NCBI GenBank assembly: GCA_024704765.1
Contig: JAKMXF010000330.1
Location: 124,001-188,000 of the forward strand
DNA: 64,000 nt
Origin: Oopsacas minuta
Taxonomy: Eukaryota; Porifera; Hexactinellida; Lyssacinosida; Leucopsacidae
Direction: 5' to 3'
Below, piece after piece: positions 22,331 through 32,062 of this stretch. A model generated the notes under the pieces. It searched no databases. It worked only from the letters and a program-made list of their open reading frames with translations, and was not told where the DNA came from. The position numbers were made by a program, and so were the translations under genes. The number at the start of each line of letters is the position of its first letter. Position 1 is the stretch's first letter.

Positions 22331-24130
22331 TCATTTAATTCTCCTTTTAGGGGAAAAATAAAGTATCAATAAAATTAGAGATGATAAAAAGATCAAAAGC
22401 CCAAAATTGATGAGTGAGAACAGAAGAAAAATCTGCAAAAGTAGTGTTTTTAGCATGAATGGTTCGATAATCTCTTTAGTTTGAAGTATGATAAAGCTCT
22501 GAGAAAGTGTTCCATTAGTTATATTAGGAAATAGAGGAATTAGAGTTATAACAACACTCATACTCGTATCCAAATCAACTACACCTGTACTACATCTGTA
22601 GACATCTGTAGTCACATTAGAACATCCATTCACTCTCACTTGTCTCAACACACCTCCTTTACTAGTGTAGTTCAATTCAAAACTCAAATTACTCACTCTT
22701 CCCTCCAGTCTGTATTTCCACTCCACTACTGAACTAGCTTCATTCAAACTCAAAGACTCCTCCAACACTTCTGGGAAAGTAGACACAAATCTAACATTCA
22801 CACTCTTCTCCACATCACTCAGTACTACAAGGTTGTTCAATGACGTCACTACTAATAGATATTCTCTGCTACTAGTCTCCAGTTCTGATTCACTTAACTC
22901 ATACGTCATATTCTCAATCACATCACTCTTCCAACTCAACCCCACACTACCTTCCCTTTCTAAGTATAAACTCAGTTGATAACTCACTGATCTATTCCAC
23001 ACATCTACAGGTTCATTCCATGACACAACAATACTCACTCTTCCTCCTCCATTGTCTACTCTCTCTAATCCCAGGTTCCGTACAATAGAAGGACTCCTCC
23101 CACACAACATATACACACTCTCCTCCTCACTGCGATACCAACCAGCATCACACTCACAAGACTCACTTCCTACCATCCCATTCGTGTTACTCATCTCTCC
23201 ACAACTCATACACTCACCCTCATTCCCAACATCAGGCTTGTATGTATTCACAGGACAAGCAACACAAGATAGATTATTCACTTGGCTCCATCCTCTCTCA
23301 CATACACACTCTACAGACTCAGGTATTTTCCAAGAACCGTTCGTATAGCATTCAGCTTGTTGGTGACTCACAGAACCTACAGAGCAGTTAAAGTCAAGGA
23401 TTGTAGGTTCATCACTCAGTATAGGAACTGGAATATCTGGTACTGAATGGAATTGGTTTATGATCATAGCAGGACAGACCAAGTAGTAGATTTGTACTGT
23501 AACAATCTGTGTACAAGTTCCACGGTTCACAATTCCAATATAGAATCCTTTCTTTGTGTTATCAAAAGAAGCATTAATTATTCCGTCATTTGTTTGAGTA
23601 TTAATTGTGTTTCTGACAAGTGTGAACTGACTCAGTATAACTGAAGTTATTGTCAATTCATTATCAGACTCATAAAAGTATATTTCTGATGTGTTGCGAC
23701 AATCTGGTATATCAAAACCCAATATCTCTTCACATAGTATTTGTACATCAATAATCGTAGCATCAGTAATGTAATAATCTGATACTATCCAGTTATTCTC
23801 TTCAATCATATCGATTGTAGTAGGGACACCTAAAGATAAGCAACAAGCATATGCAGGTCCACAGCTAGTAGTGGTTGCTGTTCGACATTGAAATGAATCC
23901 ATAGCAGATATTTGCTCCATTGTACCAAATTCAGTATATGTAATATTGTACATTAATGCATCTATATCCAATAGTTGAAATCCTGGAATATTATTGGAAT
24001 ATAAAAGGGAATCGAGGATATATCTAGTGTTGTTAGGTTTGCTTATACATTTAGGATAGACTTCTTCAGATAATGTTAACGTTAAAAGGAGGAGATGATA
24101 AAAGATATTCGAATTAGATTTAAGAATCAT
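22331..24130 (-). CDS. Kinase-less Eph ectodomain protein, membrane-anchored decoy-like
   Basis: 599 aa from the ATG at 24130, the position matching the start of the receptor at 1125-4067; the frame extends upstream to 24202. Signal peptide, Eph ligand-binding-like domain, GCC2/GCC3 cysteine-rich part and two fibronectin-III-like domains follow the receptor almost residue for residue (about 40 differences in about 525 by eye). Identity stops abruptly after ITNGTLSQ-F, just before the receptor's membrane helix. A different tail follows: a hydrophobic stretch (LLLQIFLLFSLINFGLLIFL and onward) and only SPKRRIK inside the cell. There is no kinase and no SAM domain. It would be expected to bind the same ligand without signalling by phosphorylation, as a decoy or as a reverse-signalling partner. 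The frame is fully open over 600 codons, which argues against a simple pseudogene. Recent duplication or gene conversion is the likely origin. Confidence 0.88.
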   Translation of the reverse strand: MILKSNSNIFYHLLLLTLTLSEEVYPKCISKPNNTRYILDSLLYSNNIPGFQLLDIDALMYNITYTEFGTMEQISAMDSFQCRTATTTSCGPAYACCLSLGVPTTIDMIEENNWIVSDYYITDATIIDVQILCEEILGFDIPDCRNTSEIYFYESDNELTITSVILSQFTLVRNTINTQTNDGIINASFDNTKKGFYIGIVNRGTCTQIVTVQIYYLVCPAMIINQFHSVPDIPVPILSDEPTILDFNCSVGSVSHQQAECYTNGSWKIPESVECVCERGWSQVNNLSCVACPVNTYKPDVGNEGECMSCGEMSNTNGMVGSESCECDAGWYRSEEESVYMLCGRSPSIVRNLGLERVDNGGGRVSIVVSWNEPVDVWNRSVSYQLSLYLEREGSVGLSWKSDVIENMTYELSESELETSSREYLLVVTSLNNLVVLSDVEKSVNVRFVSTFPEVLEESLSLNEASSVVEWKYRLEGRVSNLSFELNYTSKGGVLRQVRVNGCSNVTTDVYRCSTGVVDLDTSMSVVITLIPLFPNITNGTLSQSFIILQTKEIIEPFMLKTLLLQIFLLFSLINFGLLIFLSSLILLILYFSPKRRIK

Positions 24131-24698
24131 CCTATCTAGTGTAATGATTGAAAAAAAAAGAGAAATTCCTTCGACTTCAGTACAGATACCAATATATATC
24201 ATGAATGACTGGAAAATTCCAGGTTAAACAAGTTAGGGTTGATGGAATTGTACCAATCAGAATTTCATTGTGATATGAATGTCAGGTTCTTGATCCGTCT
24301 CCGGTTAGTCGGAAACTCCACTTATTAATAATGAACTTTTCTCCGAAATTTCGGGCAATCGCATTCCCTAAAATGAATAATATTTTGGGTCGCGTAGCGT
24401 CCACAATAAGCAACCCCTATTGTATCTAATATTTAATTGGAATTTGCTACAACAGTGCATGTGTTTATGTGAAAAGAAGATTAATCCCAAAGATAAATTG
24501 TAAATAATTAGAACAGTTCAGAGCCTGACTAATCAGCAGGATTAGAATTTAATTTTATCACATGCAGTATAAGAAATAGATCTGAATAACGTCTTAACAG
24601 AGATATTTAAACTTACATATTCAATCACAGTTACAAAAGTAAGAATTATAACTATAACCAGATTTAATAATTGTCTCTTTATCCAGTCTATGACTCTG
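24131..24698. other. Intergenic, nothing recognised
   Basis: AT-rich. An overlapping open frame (24542-24907, minus) is a shadow of the RING gene and has no features of its own. Confidence 0.5.
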
Positions 24699-25895
24699 TC
24701 AGAAGAAGTAAGGTAAGAGAGAGGTACTGCCGTCTCTCCATTGAGGGTCTGAAGCAACAGGAGTGCGACATAAGGGACATGTTCTCTCTCTATCGAACCA
24801 AATCGATACACAGCCATCACAAAACACATGTGAGCAGAGCAGTTTAACAGGGTCAGCATACTCCTCCTGGCAAATAGGACAAGTTCCATTCTCAGAACGT
24901 CCCACATACATATAGGCCCAGTTTCGGGAGAGATCTAGCAGTGCTGCCCGCATCTCCTTCCCCTTCAGGAAGAGAGAGCTGGACTTGAAAATGAGATAGA
25001 GGATAGATATAACAACTGAACAGAACATACCAGCTTCTTCTGGCTGGAAGAAGTAGCTCAACCAAATACGAGTGGGCAATAAAAGACGGTAGAATTGAGT
25101 ACCGTGCTCGAGTGTGAGATAAATAGTACCTTTCTGTCTATTGGATAGGTGAGGAGGTTTCCCCAGCAAACAGACCATAGACTTAAGTAGCAGAACAATG
25201 TATCTAGCAGTGTAGTCAGTTACTAGTACTGCCCAGATTGTAGTCCAGAAGTCAAATGAAGGATGCATTGGTGGTAGTCCAAAGTAGAAAGAGACATAGA
25301 TATGGTACTGAGAGAATGTATAGTAAATGAGTAACAAGTTGAATAGCAAGAATAGCATCAATAGTACAAGTTTAGGAGATTGTTTCTTGTCACGAAGAGA
25401 AACTTGTCCCTTCAGCCCCTTGTTACAGTGGTATAATAGGAGATGAAGACCCACCCAGAGGACAATCCCTACCCAGTGATGCCAGAGAAGTTTGGTACCC
25501 AACAAGGCTACGAACACACCCGCTAGTAAACACCATCTACTGACACTTGTCTGAGCAGAGCTAACAGAACTGACTGCTTCTCCTATTCCGATCCTCCCTG
25601 GCTCCATGTCAATAGTGGTATCCATCTCTCTGATGGAGTTGGTGGCCGGAGTGGAACTAGGACGAGGTGAGCCCTGCTGCTGAGGAGATATCCCAGGAAC
25701 AAACCCTCTGAGGACAGAAGCTATCTGTAAGGCAGGGTTAGTGATGGAGGGGTCTGAAATAGGCTGGGGATTGGGAGTGAAGGACCAGGAGGCAGACCGG
25801 TAGTGAGAGCGGTCTCTATGTGAGGTGTTGGTTGCCTCTACATTGTTGTGTTCTGGAGAGTTTCCGTCCAGTTCATTCGGTTTAGGTTGTTCCAT
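24699..25895 (-). CDS. RING finger and transmembrane protein, RNFT1/2 family
   Basis: Intronless, 398 aa. The N-terminal about 120 residues are polar and Ser/Pro-rich. Then come about six hydrophobic helices (for example VGIVLWVGLHLLLYHC, LVLLMLFLLFNLLLIYYTF, YIVLLLKSMVCLLG). The C-terminal RING-HC finger is complete: CPICQEEYADPVKLLCSHVFC then CVSIWF and CPLCRTPV. The order of membrane part before RING, the RNWAYMYVGRSENG linker and the WRDGSTS ending match RNFT proteins. These are ER-membrane E3 ubiquitin ligases linked to ER-associated degradation and ER-phagy. All eight zinc ligands are present, so ligase activity is expected. Confidence 0.9.
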   Translation of the reverse strand: MEQPKPNELDGNSPEHNNVEATNTSHRDRSHYRSASWSFTPNPQPISDPSITNPALQIASVLRGFVPGISPQQQGSPRPSSTPATNSIREMDTTIDMEPGRIGIGEAVSSVSSAQTSVSRWCLLAGVFVALLGTKLLWHHWVGIVLWVGLHLLLYHCNKGLKGQVSLRDKKQSPKLVLLMLFLLFNLLLIYYTFSQYHIYVSFYFGLPPMHPSFDFWTTIWAVLVTDYTARYIVLLLKSMVCLLGKPPHLSNRQKGTIYLTLEHGTQFYRLLLPTRIWLSYFFQPEEAGMFCSVVISILYLIFKSSSLFLKGKEMRAALLDLSRNWAYMYVGRSENGTCPICQEEYADPVKLLCSHVFCDGCVSIWFDRERTCPLCRTPVASDPQWRDGSTSLLPYFF

Positions 25896-26331
25896 AGTAT
25901 ATTTCTGCTGATATAACTAATTGACTAATTTTGAGAAAAGAGGGAAATTGTATCTACAATTGAATTACTGATACAATTACAAAAGTAATAACTCAAGCCT
26001 AATGTGTGAAGGTTGAGATTACATAAATATTATTCCTCATATTTTTGAATTGATGACTATAAATGTAGAAGAATGATGTAAACACTTAGTATAGGAGAAT
26101 TATAATCTGCTGGCCTGCACAAACAAATTGAATTAGTCAAGTTATCATATAATAATTACAACATGTGCCGACAGCTTAGTCTATTGATTAAATTCGTTTA
26201 AACTGGAAAACGGTTGCCATATACCTCTATATATTTTATGCCAGATATAAGAACACAGGTTTTGGGACATGCTAGCTATAAAAAAATCATCCTCTGAAGA
26301 GGCCTCATGTATTAATGAATAACATAGCCCA

Positions 26332-26517
26332 GATAGTATTGTGGAACCACAGCTCACAAATAGGCCAACATTACCTTCTCATTTTCCATTTCCAGAATTC
26401 AAAATTGCCAAATTGGAACTTCTTCTGAATTCTAAGTTATTAATTGTCTTAAGATATGTTATTTGTTTACTTTTTGGAGTATTCCTGTTTGTTGTAGTTA
26501 AATTTATGATTATTTGA
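26332..26517 (+). pseudogene. Fragment of the MATE transporter gene (last 61 codons)
   Basis: The plus strand reads DSIVEPQLTNRPTLPSHFPF and continues in one open frame to VVKFMII and a stop. This equals the C-terminus of the MATE protein at 28672-30234 with only two or three differences. The similarity carries on about 260 bp past the stop and ends abruptly upstream at 26331. It has no start and no membrane domain, so it is a truncated inverted duplicate, not a gene. Confidence 0.85.
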
Positions 26518-28117
26518 TTTGTGCTTGTTCAGTAATCTGCCCTGTATTTTGCTGGCCTCTTCGCTATTCCATGTTTATCTATTTGCTGTTAATTGACATT
26601 ATATTGATTAATTTGTTCTACACTATATCCATCTCATATATATTGGACCGTCTTGACTAAAAGGACTTCGCCCCGAGGTGCATTCACTTCTGCTAATGGA
26701 TGTATTATCCATTTGTTATTATAATAACAAATGGGCTATAGCCATATACCCAACCCTGTCACACGAAGCAGGGTTTACTAGATTATTCAAATTCACTAAA
26801 TTTCTCAACAATTTAACATAAATATTTGGGCTAATTACCGAGATCAATACTGTACGATAAATGAATCAATTATAACTACGAATTATTAACAAAAACAGAC
26901 AATAATATCGTGTATTTATGTTAAATATGTAAGAAACATCATTGAGAGAATTACCTACATCTTACAGCCTTGAGGTAGTCTGGCATCTGAACAACACCAA
27001 CTACTGGGCTCATATTGGGAATCAGCGTACTCCACCACCCTAGTCATGGATAGCTAAAATACATGGATATGAATGATAATTTTTAGGTGGATAAAAGGAG
27101 ACCATGAAATAAACATATGTGCATATCCATGACATATACGAATAACATAACATTTGCATCCCTATAGTATAAGGCAAAATGATCAATTGTCCAGAAAGTT
27201 CTTGAAAGAAGACACCTTTAACTATAATTCCTGTAATTTTCATTCAAAATGGACAACAAATATGTTAGGAGGATATGGCCATACAAAGTAGCACAAACAC
27301 CTCAAATACCAATTAGTCAGATTTGCTTCAAAATTTCAGGATTTCTTCGCCTAAATAATATATGTAGGTGTTACAAAAGAAATATTGATTGGAATGGGAA
27401 TTCACAATTTATGGGCCATAAACTTATAACAGTCATGTCAACCCTTCATACCTCTGATGGACAAAATTGAAGGTACAACATTTTTCCTTGAATAACTAAA
27501 GTAGCTAGAAAGAGATGTAGATAAGTTATATTACAACACCATGCCTAACAGGAGATGGCAATTCAGCAATTCCAAAGCTGATCGGTATCCACTATCACAG
27601 CTGATATACTAAACAGATACATTCAAGGTAGGTTCCAGGAGTTAGGGATTGATTGAGTGAGCGACAATACTAGAATTATACGTTGTTGTAGCCAGAATGG
27701 TAACCGCAACTTGTTTAAAAACAAGTGCAATTTTATATTTTGCTGAGTGAGTGAACAACAATTATTTCTCAGATAAATATATCATTAGTGTGTGTATTAA
27801 TCAATATGGCTTCTAGCATGCTTTTGAAATTTCTGTAAAAAGTTATGAAAATAAGATTAATCATATAATAAATCTGTGAATTTGTAACTTTCAGTATCTG
27901 AAACTCTCAAAATTGGACTCTACGCACCCAATTACCCCTGACATGGCTGACATCATGTATAAAATAATCTCTCGCATGCTTTTGAATTATATACAAAAAT
28001 GGTACGAAAATATGATTAACCATATGATAAATCGTGTAGATGTAGAGTTGAAACATCAAAATTGGAATTTCTAACATGATTTTTAAACACTTGGAAAAAG
28101 TGTGAAAATATTCTTAA

Positions 28118-28227
28118 CCGAATACTGCCAGGAAAATGTGTCATTTTATGACGTCAAAAAGGTGCTAATATCTCGATTTGGGTGCGGGAATAGGATATAG
28201 CGAACGTAACACTTAGGCAGTATTCGG
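28118..28227. mobile_element. 110-bp MITE with TTAA target site (piggyBac-like)
   Basis: The 12-bp ends CCGAATACTGCC are perfect inverted repeats, each next to TTAA (28114-28117 and 28228-28231). TTAA duplication is the piggyBac hallmark. No coding capacity. Confidence 0.75.
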
Positions 28228-28671
28228 TTAATCAGTATTGTTTCAATGCATTTCAATAATCCTAACAAATTCACTTGTCCGAACGAAATATTTACAATTG
28301 GAGTGCTTTTCAGATTAATGAGTGTATTCTAAATATTTATTCAGATTAAAGGTAACCAAGTAATTTGCTAAATAGTTTATAAGTGAGTGTCTCGGATTAT
28401 TAGTTAGTTCGTTAAGTAAATCTAGTAGACTCTATCCTTCGTGTGACAGAGTTGGCTATGTGGCTATAATACCAAATGGATAATACATCCATTAGCAGAA
28501 AGTGAAGGTACCTCAGGGCGAAGTCCTTTTAGTCAAGACGGTCCAATATATATGAGATGGATATAGTGTAGAACAAATTAATCAATATAATGTCAATTAA
28601 CAGCAAATAGATAAACATGGAATAGCGAAGAGGCCAGCAAAATACAGGGCAAATTACTGAACAAGCACAAA

Positions 28672-30234
28672 TCAAATAATCATAAATTTAACTACAACAA
28701 ACAGGAATACTCCAAAAAGTAAACAAATAACATATCTTAAGACAATTAATAACTTAGAATTCAGAAGAAGTTCCAATTTGGCAAATTTGAATTCTGGAAA
28801 GGGAAAATGAGAAAGTAATGTTGGCCTATTTGTGAGCTGTGGTTCCACAATACTATCATTCATATGAGTGTTGTAGGAGATATTTTGTGCAATGGTATTC
28901 CAATTACGACAAAAGAGTATAGTCATAGAAGAAACAAAAGCGAGAGCATTGGATACACTTAAGATGAAAAACAGTACAAGTGCCTTAAGTGTGAAGTACC
29001 TTACAAATATGAAATCTGAAACAGATCCAAAAACAAACAGAAAGACGAACTTTAGGATAGTTTGAGTATGTTGCAACCCACAAGCATTCATGACTCCCTG
29101 ACCTAATATAATAGTGTCAGAAACGAGGATACAAACCGGTTGTATTAGCATATTGATATAGAGCTCTTTTAAGAACTTTTCATCTGTAGTGAATAAATTA
29201 CATAATTGCCGGTAAAACAGCATTGCATTTATACAAATAAATAGTAAAACAGTTTCTCCAAATGCTATTCCAAATATAGCAGATTTCTTGGCTTTGGTGA
29301 CAGTATTCGCACCTAACAGCTGTCCAACACGGACTGTTAGAGCTCTAGAATAACCCATGGTAAATAGTGAATACAGATACCATACTGATATCATTATTGA
29401 GAATATTGCAAACTCACTTTCGTCATTGAAAATCTGAAGCAAAATGATCAATGCGATTATACGAGTAAATGCAACAACTATCATTGTCTGTAAGAAAGTT
29501 GGGATAACAAATTTAGCAGTGTTATACCAACCACTAATCAAATCAATGCTCAACTCTACATGGGGCAGGTTTTGGTGAAATAATTGAATATGTGTGAATA
29601 TTAGTAACGCAATAATATAAGTACTGATGACGTAAGCAGAAGCTGCACCTGCAATTCCTAAATTACAATGCATTATAAGAATGTACTGGAGAAAACCATT
29701 TGAAATATTTCCGACCATAAGATATATTAATGGACTCCAAACAATATTTTGTGATTGAAGATAAGAAATGGATATCTGGTAATAAGCATAGGAAGGAAAT
29801 CCACAACAGAATATGGTGGTATAGGATCCAGCGCCTATCGATAACTCCCAACTTTGAGTGAATAGGTACACAATTGAACCTATACTAACAAACATTGAGA
29901 ATAGAGGGAAACAAAGAAGAATTGTTAAGATTAATACTCTGTAGTAATATAGCTTCACCAATCTATGTTGCCCTGCTCCGTACGCTTGAGAACATAAGAT
30001 GGTTACACACGCCGATAAACCTTCCGAAATTGAATAAGCAAAAATAGTTAATACTATCTGGCCAATGAATAGAGCGCTTAATTCTGTAGAAACATCTTTA
30101 CCTGATACTCTCCCAATAAATATGTTACTCATTTTCAGTTGAATCCCTTCGGTTAGACAAATAATGGAAGTGGGAAGTGCGAGGAGAGTAAGAAATTTTA
30201 TCTCCTCAAATGTCCACGCAATTTTAGCAAACAT
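28672..30234 (-). CDS. MATE-family multidrug/toxin extrusion transporter
   Basis: Intronless, 520 aa, start at the ATG at 30234. About twelve membrane helices in two halves are visible. Family landmarks are ALPTSIICLTEGIQ near the start, ILCSQAYGAGQHRL in the first half (the C-x-QAYGAG motif), and VRVGQLLGANTVTKAKKSA in the second half. This is the eukaryotic MATE/SLC47-like layout: cation/H+ antiport of organic cations and metabolites across the plasma membrane. The C-terminal region is shorter than in vertebrate SLC47 proteins but has a final membrane helix (LIVLRYVICLLFGVFLFVVV). Its last 61 codons are duplicated in inverted orientation 2.1 kb downstream. Confidence 0.9.
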   Translation of the reverse strand: MFAKIAWTFEEIKFLTLLALPTSIICLTEGIQLKMSNIFIGRVSGKDVSTELSALFIGQIVLTIFAYSISEGLSACVTILCSQAYGAGQHRLVKLYYYRVLILTILLCFPLFSMFVSIGSIVYLFTQSWELSIGAGSYTTIFCCGFPSYAYYQISISYLQSQNIVWSPLIYLMVGNISNGFLQYILIMHCNLGIAGAASAYVISTYIIALLIFTHIQLFHQNLPHVELSIDLISGWYNTAKFVIPTFLQTMIVVAFTRIIALIILLQIFNDESEFAIFSIMISVWYLYSLFTMGYSRALTVRVGQLLGANTVTKAKKSAIFGIAFGETVLLFICINAMLFYRQLCNLFTTDEKFLKELYINMLIQPVCILVSDTIILGQGVMNACGLQHTQTILKFVFLFVFGSVSDFIFVRYFTLKALVLFFILSVSNALAFVSSMTILFCRNWNTIAQNISYNTHMNDSIVEPQLTNRPTLLSHFPFPEFKFAKLELLLNSKLLIVLRYVICLLFGVFLFVVVKFMII

Positions 30235-30367
30235 TACGTAATTTTTATGAATCTCTTTGAACTTATATTTATTGTTTTATTCAATTAACAAGAGATTCAC
30301 CCAGGGTTTCTCAACATGGTCACACTCTATCACAGATATTTTTGTAACTAAAGCATAACATTCTAAT

Positions 30368-30631
30368 CAGTGGCGTCGTGTGGCTTTGAAATCGGGTCGT
30401 GGCACAAATTCAATCTAGTGTGCAACAAGTTATGGATAAAGGTCCATGGGCGCAGTAACCAATCAGAAAGGTCCAGTAGCGAGACCCATCGCAAGAAATA
30501 ACGTTTGATTTTCAATTATAGAAGCACAGAAAATTGCCATTTTTTCTGGTCCATTGGAGTAATGATGTGGGATCGAGGAGAATATTTGGGGGGACCAGGC
30601 ACCCCCAGGCACATATAGCACGACCCCACTG
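30368..30631. mobile_element. hAT-like MITE, 264 bp, 8-bp target duplication
   Basis: Ends CAGTGGCGTCGTG and, inverted, CAGTGGGGTCGTG (12 of 13). Flanked by the exact 8-bp repeat ATTCTAAT (30360-30367, 30632-30639). Non-coding, hAT signature. Confidence 0.85.
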
Positions 30632-30873
30632 ATTCTAATAATACACAAAGTCAAAGGCAATGACACTGGCCATTTTTTCAGGACCAGAGATTGGTTAAAC
30701 ATTTGATGCATTATGCTTTAGTTTATATATCAGAAACAGTGCACTTGGCCGAATGAATGTATTACATGTAGAAATACATGTCATTAAATAAAAGTATAAA
30801 CTTTGTCAAAATATGGCAATTTATTTGCTTAGTAAGCGGAGCTGTATATTTTGATCAACGACTATGTAGGATA

Positions 30874-31563
30874 TTAATGTTCTGGTACATAGGGTCCCCC
30901 CTGGATATTTGGCCCAGGGGGACCATATGTACCAAATCGTCATAGGTTTTGGTACATATGGTCCCCATTAATTACGAAGCACTTTCTAGTGACAATTCAA
31001 TATGGCTTCTCTTGACCTTTCGCTTAAAATCGTATATATTAACTAAGGGGGACCATTTGTACTAAATTATAGCAGTTTTGGTATAAATAGTCCCCTACAT
31101 TATGGAGCACTATTTAAATAACAAAATATATATGATTTCTCATCTCGTGACCATTTTTAGTTAGTAGAATTTAGAATTTTAGATTCTTCTTTCAAAATAT
31201 ATTTTCTCATTATCACTAAATAATACCTTATTTTACTGTTGATTAATTTCTAAACATGGTAAAGTCACGAGATGAGAAACCACATATATTTTGTTATTTA
31301 AATAGTGGTCCATAATGTAGGGACTATTTATACCAAAATCTACTATAATTTAGTACAAATGGTCCCCCCTTAGTTAATACATACGATTTTAAGCGAAAGG
31401 TCAAGAGAAGCCATATAAATAGAAATGAAGCCATATTGAATTGTCACTAGAAAGTGCTTCGAAATTAATGGGGGACCATATGTACCAAAACCTATGACGA
31501 TTTGGCACATATGGTCACCCCGGACCAAATATCCAGGGGGGACCTTATGTACCAGAACATTAA
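30874..31563. mobile_element. Fold-back element, 690 bp, with nested hairpins
   Basis: The first about 280 bases (from TTAATGTTCTGGTACATA) are the imperfect reverse complement of the last about 300, leaving a loop of about 110 bp. Inside each arm the motif GGTACATATGGTCCCC recurs in both directions, so each arm can form smaller hairpins. No clear target duplication and no coding capacity. A transcript from either strand would fold into long double-stranded RNA. Confidence 0.8.
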
Positions 31564-32062
31564 TCAACGTATGATGTTATGACAAAAGTGGGATATGCTA
31601 ATTAAACATTTAACCATGGATGTTAGATTTTGTATATCTGCCTGAATGTTGTTCTAAGGCGTTTCGAGGCACACCTCGTATGACACAGGGAGAATAGGGA
31701 TTCAAAATTTGGGGAATTTGCGTTACGTAGCGTTTAAATGGCCCCATACTCGTATAGCTATTTGATATTTATGGAATTCTTTGTAGAAAAGAGAAAGGAT
31801 ACGAAAATATAAATTCAGGCATAGTAAAATATTTGAAATAATAACAGATTATGATCTATTCATTGTCAAATAATACGACAACAGATTGAGCCAATCAGAT
31901 GAATATATATTATAAAAACAGCTATCTCAGCTTAGAAAAATTAAAATAATAAGAGTCCTGGCTCTGATTATTAATTCCTAACACATACGTGGAACTATAT
32001 TTACAAAGGAAAGACAGAATGCGAAATAAAACCAGATATGTAGTATAGAATCCGTGTCTACA

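Larger units (their letters stand above)
25896..28671. other. Intergenic region with inverted duplication and MITE
   Basis: Holds a copy of the 3' end of the MATE gene in opposite orientation (26331-26785), a 24-bp palindrome near 26710-26733 (half CATTTGTTATTA), repeat units at 27800-28060 shared with 17690-17960, and a TTAA-flanked MITE (28118-28227). A 73-codon frame at 27249-27470 has no recognisable features. Confidence 0.65.
26331..28858. repeat. Inverted duplication, about 450-bp arms
   Basis: The left arm 26331-26785 is the reverse complement of about 28415-28858. The arms are separated by 1.6 kb and include the MATE gene's 3' end and flank. Differences are small indels, one of which creates the 24-bp palindrome in the left arm. 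Confidence 0.8.
30235..32062. other. Intergenic region with hAT-like MITE and fold-back element
   Basis: Apart from the two elements listed (30368-30631, 30874-31563) nothing coding is seen. Confidence 0.65.

Noticed and set aside
27249-27470. 73-codon plus-strand frame
   Set aside because: No motif, sits in repeat-bearing intergenic DNA.
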